Shown here one piece after another: positions 1 through 11,599 of a stretch of 64,000 bases of DNA. Numbering within the stretch: the first letter of the stretch is position 1; the number at the start of each line of letters is the position of its first letter. The position numbers and the translations under genes are program-made. The notes below the pieces were generated by a model. That model saw only the letters and a list, made by a program, of their open reading frames with translations, ran no database searches and was not told the DNA's origin. The DNA lies in contig OY829326.1 in NCBI GenBank assembly GCA_963691655.1, forward strand, positions 117,835,388-117,899,387, written 5' to 3'. This DNA comes from Toxonevra muliebris. Taxonomy: Eukaryota; Arthropoda; Insecta; Diptera; Pallopteridae.

Positions 1-304
1 CCAAAGTGACTTGACTAGTCAGCCACTCTGTAACTTTATAAATTTTATTTTCGCCAGAAACCTATGGCTACTGCTTTCAAGTAACAGCAACTTAAAAATC
101 TGAATGATTCAAACAAAATATTTGCTGATTTGTTAGTCTGTTACTTCTTAACTTTATATTTGCTAGAAACCAGCGATTGTTATATTAACACAACACTGTT
201 TATTCTTCAATATTTCAAATACATCAATATAATTGCCCAACTTTTCTGTCAGTTCTTAAAAATATTCAGTGAACTATGAAATGAAATTACATTATAAAAC
301 TCAC

Positions 305-1759
305 TTTGGTACATCCGGTGGCGAAGCGCACAATTGCCTCAATGAATGAAAACTCTTGCGTATAACGTGAATATTTCCCAAATTCATGAATTCAATTTCC
401 GCACACGGATAATATTCGATACATTCACAGCCACCGCCACGAGCACGATTCGTAACAGCGGAAGTGTAACTGCGCGCATCCACAATAAGAACCTTCTAAA
501 AATACAACAAGAGATGGAAAGGAGGAAAAGGAGAAATCAGTTGGTTCCGTCAAATAAATAAGTAAGTACAGGAAGTTGTAGTACAACATACTCTTAAATC
601 GACATGCACCACCTCCCCACCATCATGACTGCTACCATCTTCTGGACTTGATGGTGTACTCTCATCGGAGGCGGTTGCCTTTTGACCGGATACGTTCGTG
701 TTGATGGTGGCGGTAGTAGTAATTGTGGTATTGTTGATGTTGTTCTGTTGATGTTCTGGTCGACGCTGCTGCTTCTGTTCGCCTCTATCAAAAGCACACG
801 CATCAGCTATTGCTTTCAGCAACTGTTCATCTTTGGAGTTACGCCATCCTAGCCAACCCACTTCGGGTTGACTGCAACGAGCAAGTACGGCGCCTGATCT
901 TCGATGACGCCATACGATTGCCGGCAGACGTCGTGACCCCCGGAAATTCGCCACTCCATGTAGCATTTCATCGGAAATACAACTGGGCACAAGTATTTTT
1001 TTGGGATATGAGGGGCACAGCTTGAAATCTTTATTCGCATCTGAGATACGCCATGAACCATCATCGAAGCCGAGACGTTCGACTTCACGCTTAAAATCAT
1101 CTTCGCAACGTGTGGCGCGCTGTAAACGATCAGGCATCGAACAAGCAGAGGAAGGGGGATTTTCATCACCAATGCCAACACCTCTACTATCACCAACAAC
1201 TCCGTTTCCACCATTCATTGAGACTCTTCCGTTCGTTGTTATGCCATCACAGGTCCACAAGTAGAAAGGAAACGCAAAAAGCGATTCCAACGTATCGGGA
1301 ACACCGACGGACAGCTGAATGCGACGCTGCCACTCGGAGCATTGTTCAGCCGTTTCAAAGGAACATTTTACGGTGCTTGCATCTTTGCAATTGACAATCA
1401 AATGAAAGAGATCGCGTGCTTGTGCCGTTTCAATAAGGCCCAACGGAACGGATGTCTCTGAATTAGTAGAGTTCTTCAGTATAAATATACGATAGTTGGA
1501 TAGTGCCAGTACGCCGTCATCAGTGCGTCCCAAGTATCTAACGGATTCTCCAGCCACTATATTAATGATTAAAATTAAATTATTTTTGAAATCAATATGC
1601 AAAATACTTTACAATTTCTTTTTTAAAGAAAATTTGCTTACGTTCTTGAAATGGAACCGTTAGTTGTGAATCTTCTTTCTCCATTTGTGGTTTTGGAAAT
1701 AGTTCTGCCGCTCGAATCATGCAAAGTGATTGAGGAGGTGACCCATCGGATCCCTCCAT
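305..1759 (-). CDS. MTMR3: Myotubularin-related phosphatase MTMR3/4 type, 5' exons (3' end off window)
   Basis: Three minus-strand exons join in frame. Exon 1 is 1759-1642 (start ATG directly preceded by an in-frame TAA, donor GTAAGC), exon 2 is 1556-592 (donor GTATGT) and exon 3 is 495-305 (donor GTGAGT); acceptors are AG. The joined protein starts MEGSDGSPPQSL and runs through LAGESVRYLGR, matching the PH-GRAM domain of animal MTMR3/MTMR4 (about residues 30-130). The start of the myotubularin phosphatase domain follows (motifs RLGFDDGSWRISDAN, YPKKILVPSCISDE, SQPEVGWLGWRN, VDARSYTSAV, NRARGGGCECIEYYP). The family dephosphorylates PI3P and PI(3,5)P2 on endosomal membranes. The catalytic CX5R loop and the C-terminal FYVE domain expected in MTMR3/4 would lie beyond position 1. 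An Asn/Gln/Thr-rich stretch between the GRAM-proximal part and the VDARSY block is an insect-style low-complexity insertion. Family call is firm; MTMR3 versus MTMR4 cannot be decided, as insects usually have one co-orthologue. Confidence 0.93.
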
Positions 1760-2159
1760 TTAGCTGAAATTATCAGAAAAAAAAGAATTTTTAATTAATT
1801 TAAAACACATTTGACATGATTAAAAATACTTTATAAATTAAAAAAATACAAATTTATTAAAGCCTTTATTATGAGCTGCTTACGAAAATTCGTATTATGA
1901 GCAGTGCAACTCTGTCGAAATTTTAGTTGCGCATCGAATTTTCTGTCTGTTAAAAATTTAAGTATTTTGTTATTTCCTTTTGCTTTTTGGGGACTAAAAA
2001 CTAATTTTAAACAGTTTTTGTAAATTTTTTGCAGGTTTAAAGTGGTGAGCAACACATTGCAGTTATAGAAACTTGTGCCATTGTTGGAAAACAAATCGGC
2101 TGAGTGCAAAGGATATTTCCCCAAAAGTTCTGACGACGAAGAAAGAACTAAATGGTTTA
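1760..2159. other. Upstream flank of the MTMR gene, no gene seen
   Basis: AT-rich sequence upstream of the MTMR start codon. I see no coding exon or clear promoter motif. The 5' UTR of the phosphatase may begin here or in a distant non-coding exon. Confidence 0.4.
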
Positions 2160-2530
2160 GGACCAACCAATAATTCCCGGCATTTCGCAAAATATACTTT
2201 TATTTGTATGATTGAATTTTATTCATCTTTGGCAAATACAATTTTCCAGGACATCTAAAGCCTCTGATAATACCACAGACACCGTGGGTTGTGCAAGTCC
2301 AAGAGTATTGTCATTCCCAATGCTTAGTTGGAGTGGCCTCTGCGCACAAAATCGCAGAACTGTTGCGAATTTTAATAGGTTTGGAATTGATCTTGCTCAT
2401 CTGCATTGCTTGAGCATTTCATCTATAGTAGTCATCAAGTCCACAAAAGCCTCCTTAGTCAGTCGTAAGTTCTGTATAAATCTGTACACGAATTTTGTAG
2501 ATGCCAAAGCTTTTTCGAAACGCTGCACTT
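2160..2530 (-). pseudogene. PIF/Harbinger transposase fossil
   Basis: Read on the minus strand with stops and a frameshift, this gives pieces of a HARBI1/PIF-type transposase: FVYRFIQNLRLTKEAFVDLM, then LLKFATVLRFCAQ, then AQPTVSVVLSEALDVL, and after a frame change FCEMPGIIGW. The order (FRLTKEAF helix, LRFLA segment, S-Q-S-T-V-S helix-turn-helix, PGVIGCIDGTH start of the DDE domain) is that of the family. The catalytic region after PGIIG is not recognisable. No terminal repeats were found. It cannot encode a working enzyme. Confidence 0.65.
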
Positions 2531-3046
2531 AATCGTTTTCTACTTCTGGTCAGTTCCATCTAGCTCTCATCCTTTTCCGATGAATCGTTGAACCATTATT
2601 TCGTTGTAGTCATAACTATTTTGTTCTTATTTTTTCTACTTCATTTTTAAACAAATCGTATTTTTCAAAATGACGATCAGCTGATAGAAACATACTACCG
2701 TGAACAACGCAAAATGAGCGAAATTCACAATAACGCTATTCTCTGTTGAAAGCACGTCATAATACCAAACTCAAATTCGTTCAGTCAGTCGAAGATCGAA
2801 CGCAGTTCATAATAAGGGCCTTAATAATGAATCAGAGAATTAAAAAAAAAAAATTGTTTTAGAAAACCTCTAACTCCCATCTATCCAAATTTTTATGATA
2901 AGTTAACCACCTTTTGGAACCGTGTGCTTATGTAAGGAAATTTATTGCAAAGTCATTTATAAAATCAAGAGATTTTAGTATGAGGCTTTATTCGAAACTC
3001 GATTTTGAAATATTATATGTTACGACTTTTCTAACGCCTGTCATAG
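2531..3046. other. Non-coding spacer
   Basis: AT-rich spacer between the Harbinger fossil and the hAT element at 3055. I see no ORF of substance and no clear repeat in it. Confidence 0.4.
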
Positions 3047-3054
3047 ATTTCAGT

Positions 3055-4230
3055 CAGCGATGCCTACTTGCGGGGAATTCCCAGATTTGAGGGGAATTTT
3101 ACTTGGTGCGTAGAATCGGGGAATGAGCTGTTTTTTGCGGGGAATTTGAAGTAGTTTAGCTTTTAGTTATTAAAGTTATATATACACAGGTCAATGAACA
3201 AATGTAGTCTCATCACAACAACAATGTATATAGAGACGGGCAAATCAGACGGCCGTTTCAGAATCCGCCACAATTCCTCATCAGTGATCTTAATGATAGT
3301 TCTTAATCTTTCAATATCCTATATAAGCTACTAATATTTGAAATCATAACCCAGAATTACGGATTTGATTCCCAATATCTTCATTGAATAGAGACTTATG
3401 TTGTTGTTTTTTTTCCCATTGTAGCTAGTCTGCATAACAGTTCGTTATTTGAAAGTCTAGTACATGGGAGAGTGTTATTAAAGTCTGTAGAATATTTTTT
3501 TCAAAATTTATGTAACGTAAAACGTATGAAATATTTCATATTTTGGGTCTTAAAATCTTCATCTTTCCTTAAGCAGGCCTTGCAATTTATTGGTTTGGAG
3601 AAATCAATTTTTAAAAAAGTGTGATATTTGAAAGTGCTTTGTAAAAATTTCAGAGAACGGAGAGTGCTTTTGTAAATATAGACGATTATAGCGGCGAATG
3701 TCAGTCAGGCCAAAACAGTCGCGCTGCTCTTCGACTTTCCTATCGGTCGTTCGGAAAGGCTTAGCTATGCCTTCGTCCAGCACCTCCTGATTAACTCTTA
3801 ATCATTGCTGACTAATTTGTAAACTTACAGTTTACGGTCAGGCATCATAAAGAAGATGAAGTATATTTTATATGTTAAAAACCGATAGTCAAAACTTTGA
3901 ACCCGTTTTTCTCAAAACAAAGTTTTGCTATTTTTTATTTGAGTCAAAAGAAATCCGATGTCTTCTCCTTTGAGAACTGAAGCTTATATGTTAAGAATTC
4001 CGGAGTCAGAAAGTACGTTTCTATTAGTCTACCAGTCCCATAAAAATTTGTTAAGTTTTGGACCGATAAAGTTCAGGGTAGCCTTAAAATAACACTCACT
4101 GAGGTCATTTTCGTTTTTGTAAAATGTTTATAAGGAAAGTGCGTGTAGCGCTGCTATAATATGATATTATACCAATGCGGGGAATTCGATCGAAAATCGG
4201 GGACAGAGAAAAAATTAGTTGGCATCCCTG
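3055..4230. mobile_element. Non-autonomous hAT element, 1.18 kb, with intact 8-bp target-site duplication
   Basis: The ends read CAGCGATGCCTAC (left) and, as reverse complement of the right end, CAGGGATGCCAAC: an 11/13 terminal inverted repeat of hAT type (CAG start). Both ends are flanked by the same eight bases ATTTCAGT (3047-3054 and 4231-4238), the 8-bp duplication made by hAT transposases. Subterminal GCGGGGAATT motifs occur near both ends. No transposase ORF is visible inside. It contains the dispersed repeat at 3241-3359. Confidence 0.85.
3241..3359. repeat. 119-bp dispersed repeat, copy 1
   Basis: Starts CAAATCAGACGGCCG and ends CCCAGAATTA. Nearly identical over its full length to 11481-11599 in the same orientation; only scattered substitutions differ. 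Identity unknown; it sits inside the hAT element at 3055-4230, so it is either part of that family or nested in it. Confidence 0.85.
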
Positions 4231-4238
4231 ATTTCAGT

Positions 4239-4725
4239 GTAAATATGAAAAGAAAACAAACACGTTTTTCATCTCTGAGTTGTAAACAACGAATTCATAT
4301 GGAACATTGCATACATCAGTGAGACATGTTTAATTGAGTTTTCCGACGAGAGCATACTCAGCGAACTCGTTGACACATTACAAGTCTCGACGAGTCCAAC
4401 TACTCCGTTCACTCATACATGCTTAATTGCACATACATATGTACAAAAAGAGAGATTACAATGTGTGGGTGGGGTTTTTTTTTTTTTGACAGTTCGCAGA
4501 ATCTATATGCAAAATATCGCAAAACATCTCTGACATTTCCGCTCAAATGTGCAGCTACGGCAAAATACTTTGTAACATTTTGCAACAACAACAAATTATT
4601 CTCACACATCTTCGCTGAAATGTATAACTGAGAGTATTTTACTCTCTCTCAATGGAACGATTGTGATTGGTCAATTAAAAGCATAGCGTGTTATATTTCC
4701 TTTCCCCCCTTATTTCTCACTTACC
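4239..4725. other. Non-coding spacer
   Basis: Begins after the hAT target-site duplication. AT-rich, with a T tract near 4476; no coding potential recognised. Confidence 0.35.
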
Positions 4726-4884
4726 CCCGTCTCCACGAGCAATAATTCATTGCTTAAAATTTTAAATTTATTTTTGTTTCCCGAATAAAATACAAAAATG
4801 TTGTTGGTTGTTTTTTCATTTCATATTAGAAACAACAAAAAATTTTGAATTTTATGCAATGAATTATTGCTCGTGGAGATGGGG
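4726..4884. mobile_element. MITE-like inverted repeat (TCTCCACGAGCAATAATTCA family), copy 1
   Basis: Left arm 4728-4753 and right arm 4856-4880 are inverted copies of GTCTCCACGAGCAATAATTC plus ATTGC, extended by C/G runs outside. The loop of about 100 bp is AT-rich and non-coding. A second, damaged copy of the left arm lies at 28413-28440, so this is a dispersed family and not a single chance palindrome. Target-site duplication not clear. Confidence 0.75.
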
Positions 4885-6698
4885 TGTTATAGTGATTGTG
4901 AAGCTGGTAAATTTAATACTGCAGTCAATTGTAGACCTTGGTATTCAGTCCATATAAATCCGTACTTCAAAACCCTTATTAAGTCACAAAATGTAAATTT
5001 TAGAGGAGAGTAAAATAAACTTTTTTTTTTACTGAAGGCAAAGTAGACTTAAAACTTTATAATATGCTCTTTTCGTCATTTCAAGCCCAATCTTATATTT
5101 TAGACTATTGATATTTAAATCTAGGTGAACCAAAAAACCGGAAAGTTGAAATTTTGGACTTAATACGCCTCTGAGGTATACTAGATCTTTTATGACGGTT
5201 TTGAAATTCCATGAACAATTTAAATTTTTAAGTAGTCTTTTTTTATCTCCATATCTAAATGCTATATGGTATGTCCGAGTGTAAAATTCTTATGACCCAG
5301 ACTTTATTTAACTTGGTTATTAGTACTCTAAATAAACGACCAATTTATCAACTTTGTTATACGATGAGATAAAAAATACATACAATAAATAATATAGCAT
5401 TGAAATTATTGTTATAAAAACATCTGTTTTAACTGAAATTAAAACCATTTGCGCAATTATTATTCTTTGTTATTGGAATATTTATACATCGAAACATACG
5501 TATGTAGCAGGTATTTTTGAGATCAGTAAAAAAAATAACAAAATTAGAATCGGAGTCAATATTTTGAATTTTATTAAGTTCAAAGATATTCAATTACAAG
5601 GCTCCATTAGAAGCTTTTTTTAAGTTTCTGTTGCATTAGGTTTTCCAGAAATGTAAACATTTTTATACAGAATACAAACACAAAAAATAAAACAAACATT
5701 ATAAAAGACTCACAATAGGTCACTGCCGACCGAAGTCACCGCACTCTAATAATTTCACTCAGAATCTGTAGCAGGACAAGTAGGCGGCACCATCCTTTGA
5801 GGAAGCACTTATACTAGGTTCTAGCAACTAATGACAGCGCAGCTGAGAAACCAATTTTAGTTTGAGCCCTATAGGGTTCTTATCTCTGGTTAATATAATA
5901 GTTGGCCTCTTGCCGTTAAAACCTCTATAGGGTTGGAGATACATTCGAGGATAGCGTTATCAAGAGAGAACCCAATTAAAATGCAAAGATAACATCAATA
6001 AAAACGATGATAATTGAGGAGGAAATCACCCCGTTCACAGGCATTGGACGACTATCGACATAACCGGAGCTAAATCGAGAGTTATTGAAGCCGACGGGAA
6101 GAACCCGACCGATTATGATTTTTTTGGCCGATTATCGGTTATCAGAAAAAGTTTGGCCGAAGCTGATACCGATCATCGGGTAGCCGCAAAGAAAATAAGT
6201 TAAATAACAATTTGATTTATTAAAAAGTTCGGCTAAGTTATCGGTCACATTTTGGCCGATACCGAACCGATGCTGATTTCATAATTTTAGACCGATACTG
6301 GCTGAAGCCGATGACGATCAATCGGTCGGACTCTACCGGCGGGGCCTGCAGAAGATCAGGCGACTGCAATCACATTGCACAATGCGACAAAGATGGCAAC
6401 AAGAAGCACGCACAGCTTTGCACAAGCGAACTGGCTTGGCGATTTCGCATATGTATTGTAAGGAGCCGCCGTGCAACCTACCTTTGGATTCAAAAAGCAG
6501 CTGAATAAGGCGGCATCGAAAGCTATTTCGAAACTTTTGCTACTTCCTACTTAATAGTACAGCTAGGTGTGAACGTCGAAGAGGAACAAAAATTACCAGT
6601 GAACGCAACAAATGGCGAGTCGAATTAGGTGATGGCAGCCCTAAGGAAGCGCCAGCCCGGAAAGAACCTCAAATAAAATCTCAAAAAGGAAGGCAATG
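4885..6698. other. Non-coding spacer with decayed transposon-like sequence
   Basis: No convincing exon. From about 5700 the base composition becomes more even. At 6110-6310 there are repeated GGCCGAT / ATCGGT motifs in both orientations, which suggests decayed element sequence leading into the LINE fragment at 6699. I could not assign a family. Confidence 0.35.
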
Positions 6699-6880
6699 GG
6701 CAAAGAGTATTAGTGTCTGTAGTGACAGCCAAGCTGCATTTAAGTCCTTGCTTAATACTCTACCGACCAAACTAGTTCTACAATCTAAACCTAAGCTTAA
6801 TTATGTTGCAAAATAAAACAACTTGCAGTTGGCATGGATTCCGGGGCTCTCTGGTTTATTGAGGCCATAACCTGCACTTT
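6699..6880 (+). pseudogene. LINE RNase H domain fragment
   Basis: Plus-strand translation gives SISVCSDSQAAFKSLLNTL and, after a stop, LQLAWIPGLSG. These match the CSDSQAA and WVPGH(S/A)G motifs of the RNase H domain of non-LTR retrotransposons of the I/Jockey/R1 group. The histidine of the second motif is replaced by leucine and stops interrupt the frame, so it is dead. The 5' reverse-transcriptase part is not seen nearby. A different piece of a LINE C-terminus lies at 23445. Confidence 0.65.
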
Positions 6881-7021
6881 CAGGGTCGATTTCACTCACA
6901 ATCGTAAATGGGAAGAATCGAGGGGCTTCAAACAGACATAAGGCATGTTAATTATCATCTCGAAGCGATGATGACGTTTTCCAAGTATGAAATAAATTGA
7001 ATTCCAACGATGTTTTACATA

Positions 7022-8379
7022 CAGTTACGGAAAAACAACAGAATTATCTCTTTATAGAAAATGTTTAGTAATTTTATGCTTACACCATATAGTTGACTGT
7101 GACGGGCTCTTTAGGTAAAAATAATGTAAAAAAAAAACTATCTAGCAACGCCACAAGCACAAAACAGTATTGGGAATTCCCCTAAAAAGCAGCCATAATA
7201 ATAGAAACAGAAAAATATTCTCAAAACTACTAAATTTCCTATGTTAATGTAAAAATTGCTCCTAGTCAGCAAACTTTAATGAGAAAAAAAAATAGATCAA
7301 TAAATCTAGCAAGTCACTGCACGGATAAAGAACTTGTCATCATTAAGAAACTACGGGAGGTACGACAAAGTCGAAGCATTTTATTTTTAATGCCCTACGT
7401 CCTCAAAAACTACGATTAGAAACGGGCAGACCACAAAATACCACACAAGAATGACGACTGTATTAAACTTTTTTAGACTGAAGACTGAGTCTGCTGGAGC
7501 GATTAAAGCAGTACTAAATGCAACAATTTCTACTCGCAACATAAAACAACGTTCAGTCTAAAAACTCTCTTTGGAAGACCAAGAAACAGAAAAAAAAATG
7601 ACATAAAATTTGCCAAGTTGCATACACATTGGAATGGGTCGTAAAATGTAAAAAAGTGGAGAGAAATATCATGTGGTCCGACGAATCAAAGGTCAACATC
7701 ATTGGGAAAAAATTAAAAAATATGAGTAAGGCGGCCATAAAATCAAGAACTAAACCCACGTGTTATACTACCAAAACATTATTTTACTGGTAATAGCATA
7801 GAGGCTTTATTTTGAATAAAAGCGAACATGGACAAAAATCTGTGGGTTCTGGAGGAAGTTAAACAACAAAATAGCAATTACAACAGGATAATAACCCGAA
7901 GCACGCTGCGCACCTTACCAAGAAGAGGTTTTCAGAGAAAAGCATAGATGTAATGGAGTGACATATACAAACCCCGGACTTAAATCTGATCGAGAATTTG
8001 TGGAAAATTGGGCCCATTAAAACTCAGAAATAAAGAAGAATTGTGGAAAAAAGTTAAATGAGCTTAGTACTTTATACCAAAAGAACTTGTCCAATCACTG
8101 GTGGAGCCCATGCCAAACAGATGTAAGGCTATTTTAACTAATAGAGGAGCTGACACCAAATATTAATTAAAATTGTAACTTTTTATGCTGAAAACTTTCT
8201 TTGAATTTATCTTTAAGTGCTTGAGAAACATTAGTTTTTTGGATTTCAAATAATAAATATAAGAGAACTAAGTGTTCAATCAAAATATATATATCAACTT
8301 AACTGTTTGGTCATTCTTCAAGATTTGTGGCATTAAAGTAAAAACACTCAAACTGATTCTATTGTTTTGTCCATAACTG
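7022..8379 (+). mobile_element. Degenerate Tc1-like transposon, 1.36 kb, TA-flanked
   Basis: The ends are CAGTTACGGAAAAACAACAG and, inverted at the right, CAGTTATGGACAAAACAATA. Both ends abut a TA dinucleotide (7020-7021 and 8380-8381), the Tc1/mariner target duplication. Inside, plus-strand frames give transposase pieces in the right order: TGRPQNTT-like linker, MWSDESKVNI (about 7670-7705), TPDLNLIENLWK (about 7975-8010), then LVEPMPNRCKAI-like C-terminus, broken by frameshifts and stops. The length fits a Tc1 element with little net deletion. Not able to transpose by itself. Confidence 0.88.
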
Positions 8380-8552
8380 TATATTTTATTTTAATGAAAC
8401 GAAAAACACACTACTATTTTTTGTTTTTTTGCTGAACCTAATCTGCTAATAAACAATTGAAAGTTATTTAAAAAAATATTTTCTCTTTTGCTGCATAATT
8501 TCTTTCGGAACTATTGCTTTATTACGTAAACGCTTCAAACTTTTCTTAACTA

Positions 8553-9046
8553 AAGGGGAGGTTACCATTCATGACGATGAAAATTCTTCTTTTTTTCTTT
8601 AGAGTGTTTAAAAAAAGTAGATGAAAGGGTATTTTCATATCTAAAGTATTTTATAATTTAGAGCCTGTTGAGAGGAACAGTCCGCCGGCTGAATTCTTTA
8701 TAACGTCAAACTTTAAATCCGTTCGTTTTGCTGGAAATAGCATTTTCAATGCATGGGACGCTCAATGCAGCTTCAACAGATGGAACGATTTTTGTCAAAA
8801 ATTGTTTCATTGTTGCAGAAATATTTTTTTTTCTCCGTTGGTCAAAATACACGTAGATGGCTTAATTTGATGGGAGCTAGAGCTGCCGTTTTAGATTTTT
8901 TTCTGTAAATAAAACTGGAATTTACTCTCCATTGATAGAAAAATAAAATACGTTACAACTCATTTCAAAAAGTATTTATTTTATATTTAAAAAAAAATTC
9001 CCGAAGTCCATGCTTTTTTCATACCTCTCGACGGTAACCTCCCCTT
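8553..9046. mobile_element. MITE-like element with 14-bp terminal inverted repeats
   Basis: AAGGGGAGGTTACC at 8553-8566 is perfectly inverted at 9033-9046. The 494-bp body has no ORF. Flanks are CTTAACT on the left and AATTTA on the right, so the target duplication is uncertain; a TTAA/TA-type target is possible. Confidence 0.7.
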
Positions 9047-11480
9047 AATTTATTGATACTTACAAAGCAAATTATTCTCGACAAGGCAAGGTATGACTTT
9101 GAATTCCATTAATTTTTTTTTTTTTTTTTGTAAATAAAATACATAAGTAGGTATATAATTTTATTTCACTTTTAAAGTATCTATATAAGAATTTAATTAT
9201 TCTTCAACACTTTTAGGCTATTAAAAAGCTCGTGTGTGGAAAAAACACGTGCAGACATGGAACCCCATATTTTAATTGTAGTTACATTACATATTGCGCA
9301 TTTAAATGTATCCTTAACGAAAATTGAAAACAATGAAAAGAAAAAAAGAAAGAATGATATATACATATATAGAAGAAATAATAGCAGAAAGAATGGTGGG
9401 AGAGACCGAAAATGCCTTCACAATGGAATAAAAATTAAGACGTAAAATTTGAAAATTATGGGAAAATAAATAGCTAAGTTTGGTATACACATAGAAAAAG
9501 GGTGTAAAGATGTAACTTAGTATAGCAATAGTAGTAGTAACAGTAGTAGAAAAAGTAATAGTAGTAGTAGTAACAGCAGTAGTAATAGTATTTGTAGTAA
9601 ATAACAAATAGGCAGTAATAAAAAAAATGGATAAGTGAAAATTTAGAAAAATTAAACGACAAAACCACAAAAACTTTCACTTTTTCGCACATGGAAAAAC
9701 ACACAAATACAAATTTTCATTAATGAAAAATCAATTTGATAAAAAAAGATATCAAAAAACGTGGTATTTGTAGCTGTGTATCTGTTGACAATATATACAT
9801 ACATATTTATGTTTGCTAGTTAGTTAGGTATAAATTTTGTAATTGCGATTGAATACTTTCAGAGAGCAAAAAAAAAAAATAAAATAAAAACAAACAAATG
9901 TATAATTTTTTCTTATCACTTTCTTTTCTGTGTAAATAATAAACTTTTGACACTTATCAGCCGATAGTTCTCCGAAAAAGAGGAAGAAGGAAAAAATAAA
10001 TAAAAAAGAGGCCACAAATTTATACTCCGACCTACCGCAAATATTACCGTTATGTTCGGCACGTAACACACACGAAAACATAAATTTTACGAATGAACGA
10101 TGAAAAAAAATTTATTGAGTTATCAACAACGACGGCGGACGACGACAACAGCGAAAACGACTAAGGCGATGGCAAAAGACGTCGACAACGACCGTAAATT
10201 AGTCGTCGTATCTGACACTGAGTCTACGCCACAATCTACACAAACTAAACTGTATATATATGGACATACACATACACCTATTTACTTGTGCATATGTATA
10301 TATATTTATGTGGAGCATTCTACTATAGTATCCAAGTGGCTGACAATGAGAAGCACACTTGGAAAAATTGCATTAAGTTCGGCATATAGAACCACATTTC
10401 CATTTCTAGAAACTGCATATAAAAATGCCATGCCTGACAAACAAAAATTTAGAGCAGGTAAAAATCGCACAAAATTTTTTGCATTTCAAATCAGAAATTA
10501 TTGTTTTATTTCAGATCTGAAACTTATCGTCATGGGGACTTCCGAATTGAATTGAATCAAATTGAAGATAAAACTTGGTATTTTATTGAAAAAAAGTATA
10601 ATGTTATTAAAGGCAGTCACACAAACTATAAGGTTTAAGCTCGAATTTTTGTTCTTTCGCCTCTTTAACGTACGATTTTAGGGTACTGTTTTTTCAAATA
10701 AATCAGAATACAAAACTTGAATAAACTATAACTTTAATATCATTTTTTGGTTTTACCAAAATACGATAACCACCGGCAAAGATCTTTAATTCTAAACTGA
10801 TGGATCTTTTGCGATGTAATAAAAATCTGAGTCTTACAAACTCTCTGATTATTTACCAAGCCACCGAAATTGCTAGCTTTATTATCGTTTTGATATTTAT
10901 TTAACAACAGCTATTCAATTTTTGGATATCAAACCTGAGGTAGCTGGGCGTCTAGACAAGAACAAATTCACCAGGCCACCGATAATAATAATTATTCAAA
11001 AATTCCAATGATCGAAATTCCATCACACTCTAAGGAAAAAATGAGACTGTGGATGGTTATGTTGGGAGTATGCTCTGCAAACACCATGAAATTGTTGTAG
11101 CACTTAACACAAAGAGAGAGTCTTTACTCACTCTCACATCGAACACGATATGCTCGATGTATTGTACACACTTCGTAAATATGGTCGCTTAAATGAGAGT
11201 GCTCATTTACGTTTACAACAAAAAAAAATTTTTATTGCAAATGTTGTGTTGGAAACGAAAAGAGAGTGAGAGAGCACATTTGAATTCACCTTGATTCTAC
11301 TCTTTCCGCGTGTTTGGTTGCCAACCATATTGTGCTGTGTGAATGTTAAAATAAAAAAATCTTCTCTACTGTTATTGTTGTTGTATTGTACAAAAGCGAC
11401 TTCTTACTTATTTGGGTGAATGTCTAGATATTTGCATGAAACTTATATTGTAGGATGCTTCAACTTCGCGAATATGCTGG
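9047..11480. other. Spacer with simple repeats; no confident gene
   Basis: AT-rich. It holds a TAG/GTA microsatellite (9525-9605) and a GAC/CGA-rich patch at 10120-10215 that reads MKKNLLSYQQRRRTTTTA in one frame but then turns into a low-complexity tail. I do not regard this as a proven gene; a non-coding 5' UTR exon is possible. At 11105-11300 there is a stretch rich in ACTCACTCTCAC and GAGAGTG motifs that also occurs, rearranged, near 22555-22860. Confidence 0.4.
9525..9605. repeat. Trinucleotide microsatellite (TAG/GTA)
   Basis: Imperfect run of GTA/TAG units with AAC interruptions. It explains the Tyr/Thr/Ile-rich minus-strand open frames here, which are artefacts. Confidence 0.85.
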
Positions 11481-11599
11481 CAAATCAGATGGCCGTTTCG
11501 GAATCCGCCACAATTCCTCATCAGTGATCTTAGTGATAGTTCTTAGTCTTTCAATATCCTATATAAGCTACTAAAATTTGAAATCGTAACCCAGAATTA
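11481..11599. repeat. 119-bp dispersed repeat, copy 2
   Basis: Same orientation and length as 3241-3359, starting CAAATCAGATGGCCG. The surrounding bases do not match the hAT element that holds copy 1, which suggests the unit moves or is copied on its own. Confidence 0.85.

Noticed and set aside
1..304. Next MTMR exon at the left edge (TGGCTGACTAGTCAAG on the minus strand)
   Set aside because: The phase left by exon 3 meets a stop for every AG acceptor present, so the resemblance to the WLxS segment is chance.
1831..2190. 119-codon minus-strand frame
   Set aside because: Only the upstream edge overlaps the Harbinger fossil, in another frame; the rest is AT-rich with no motif.
7553..7759. Minus-strand hydrophobic frame
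   Set aside because: Antisense to the Tc1 transposase remnant, whose motifs read on the plus strand.
9314..10081. Several Tyr/Phe-rich minus-strand frames
   Set aside because: Created by TAG/GTA and AAAG simple repeats.
10100..10555. 151-codon frame starting MKKNLLSYQQRRRTTTT
   Set aside because: Low-complexity start, then microsatellite-like YIYGHTHTPIYLCICIYIY; no motif or supporting splice structure.
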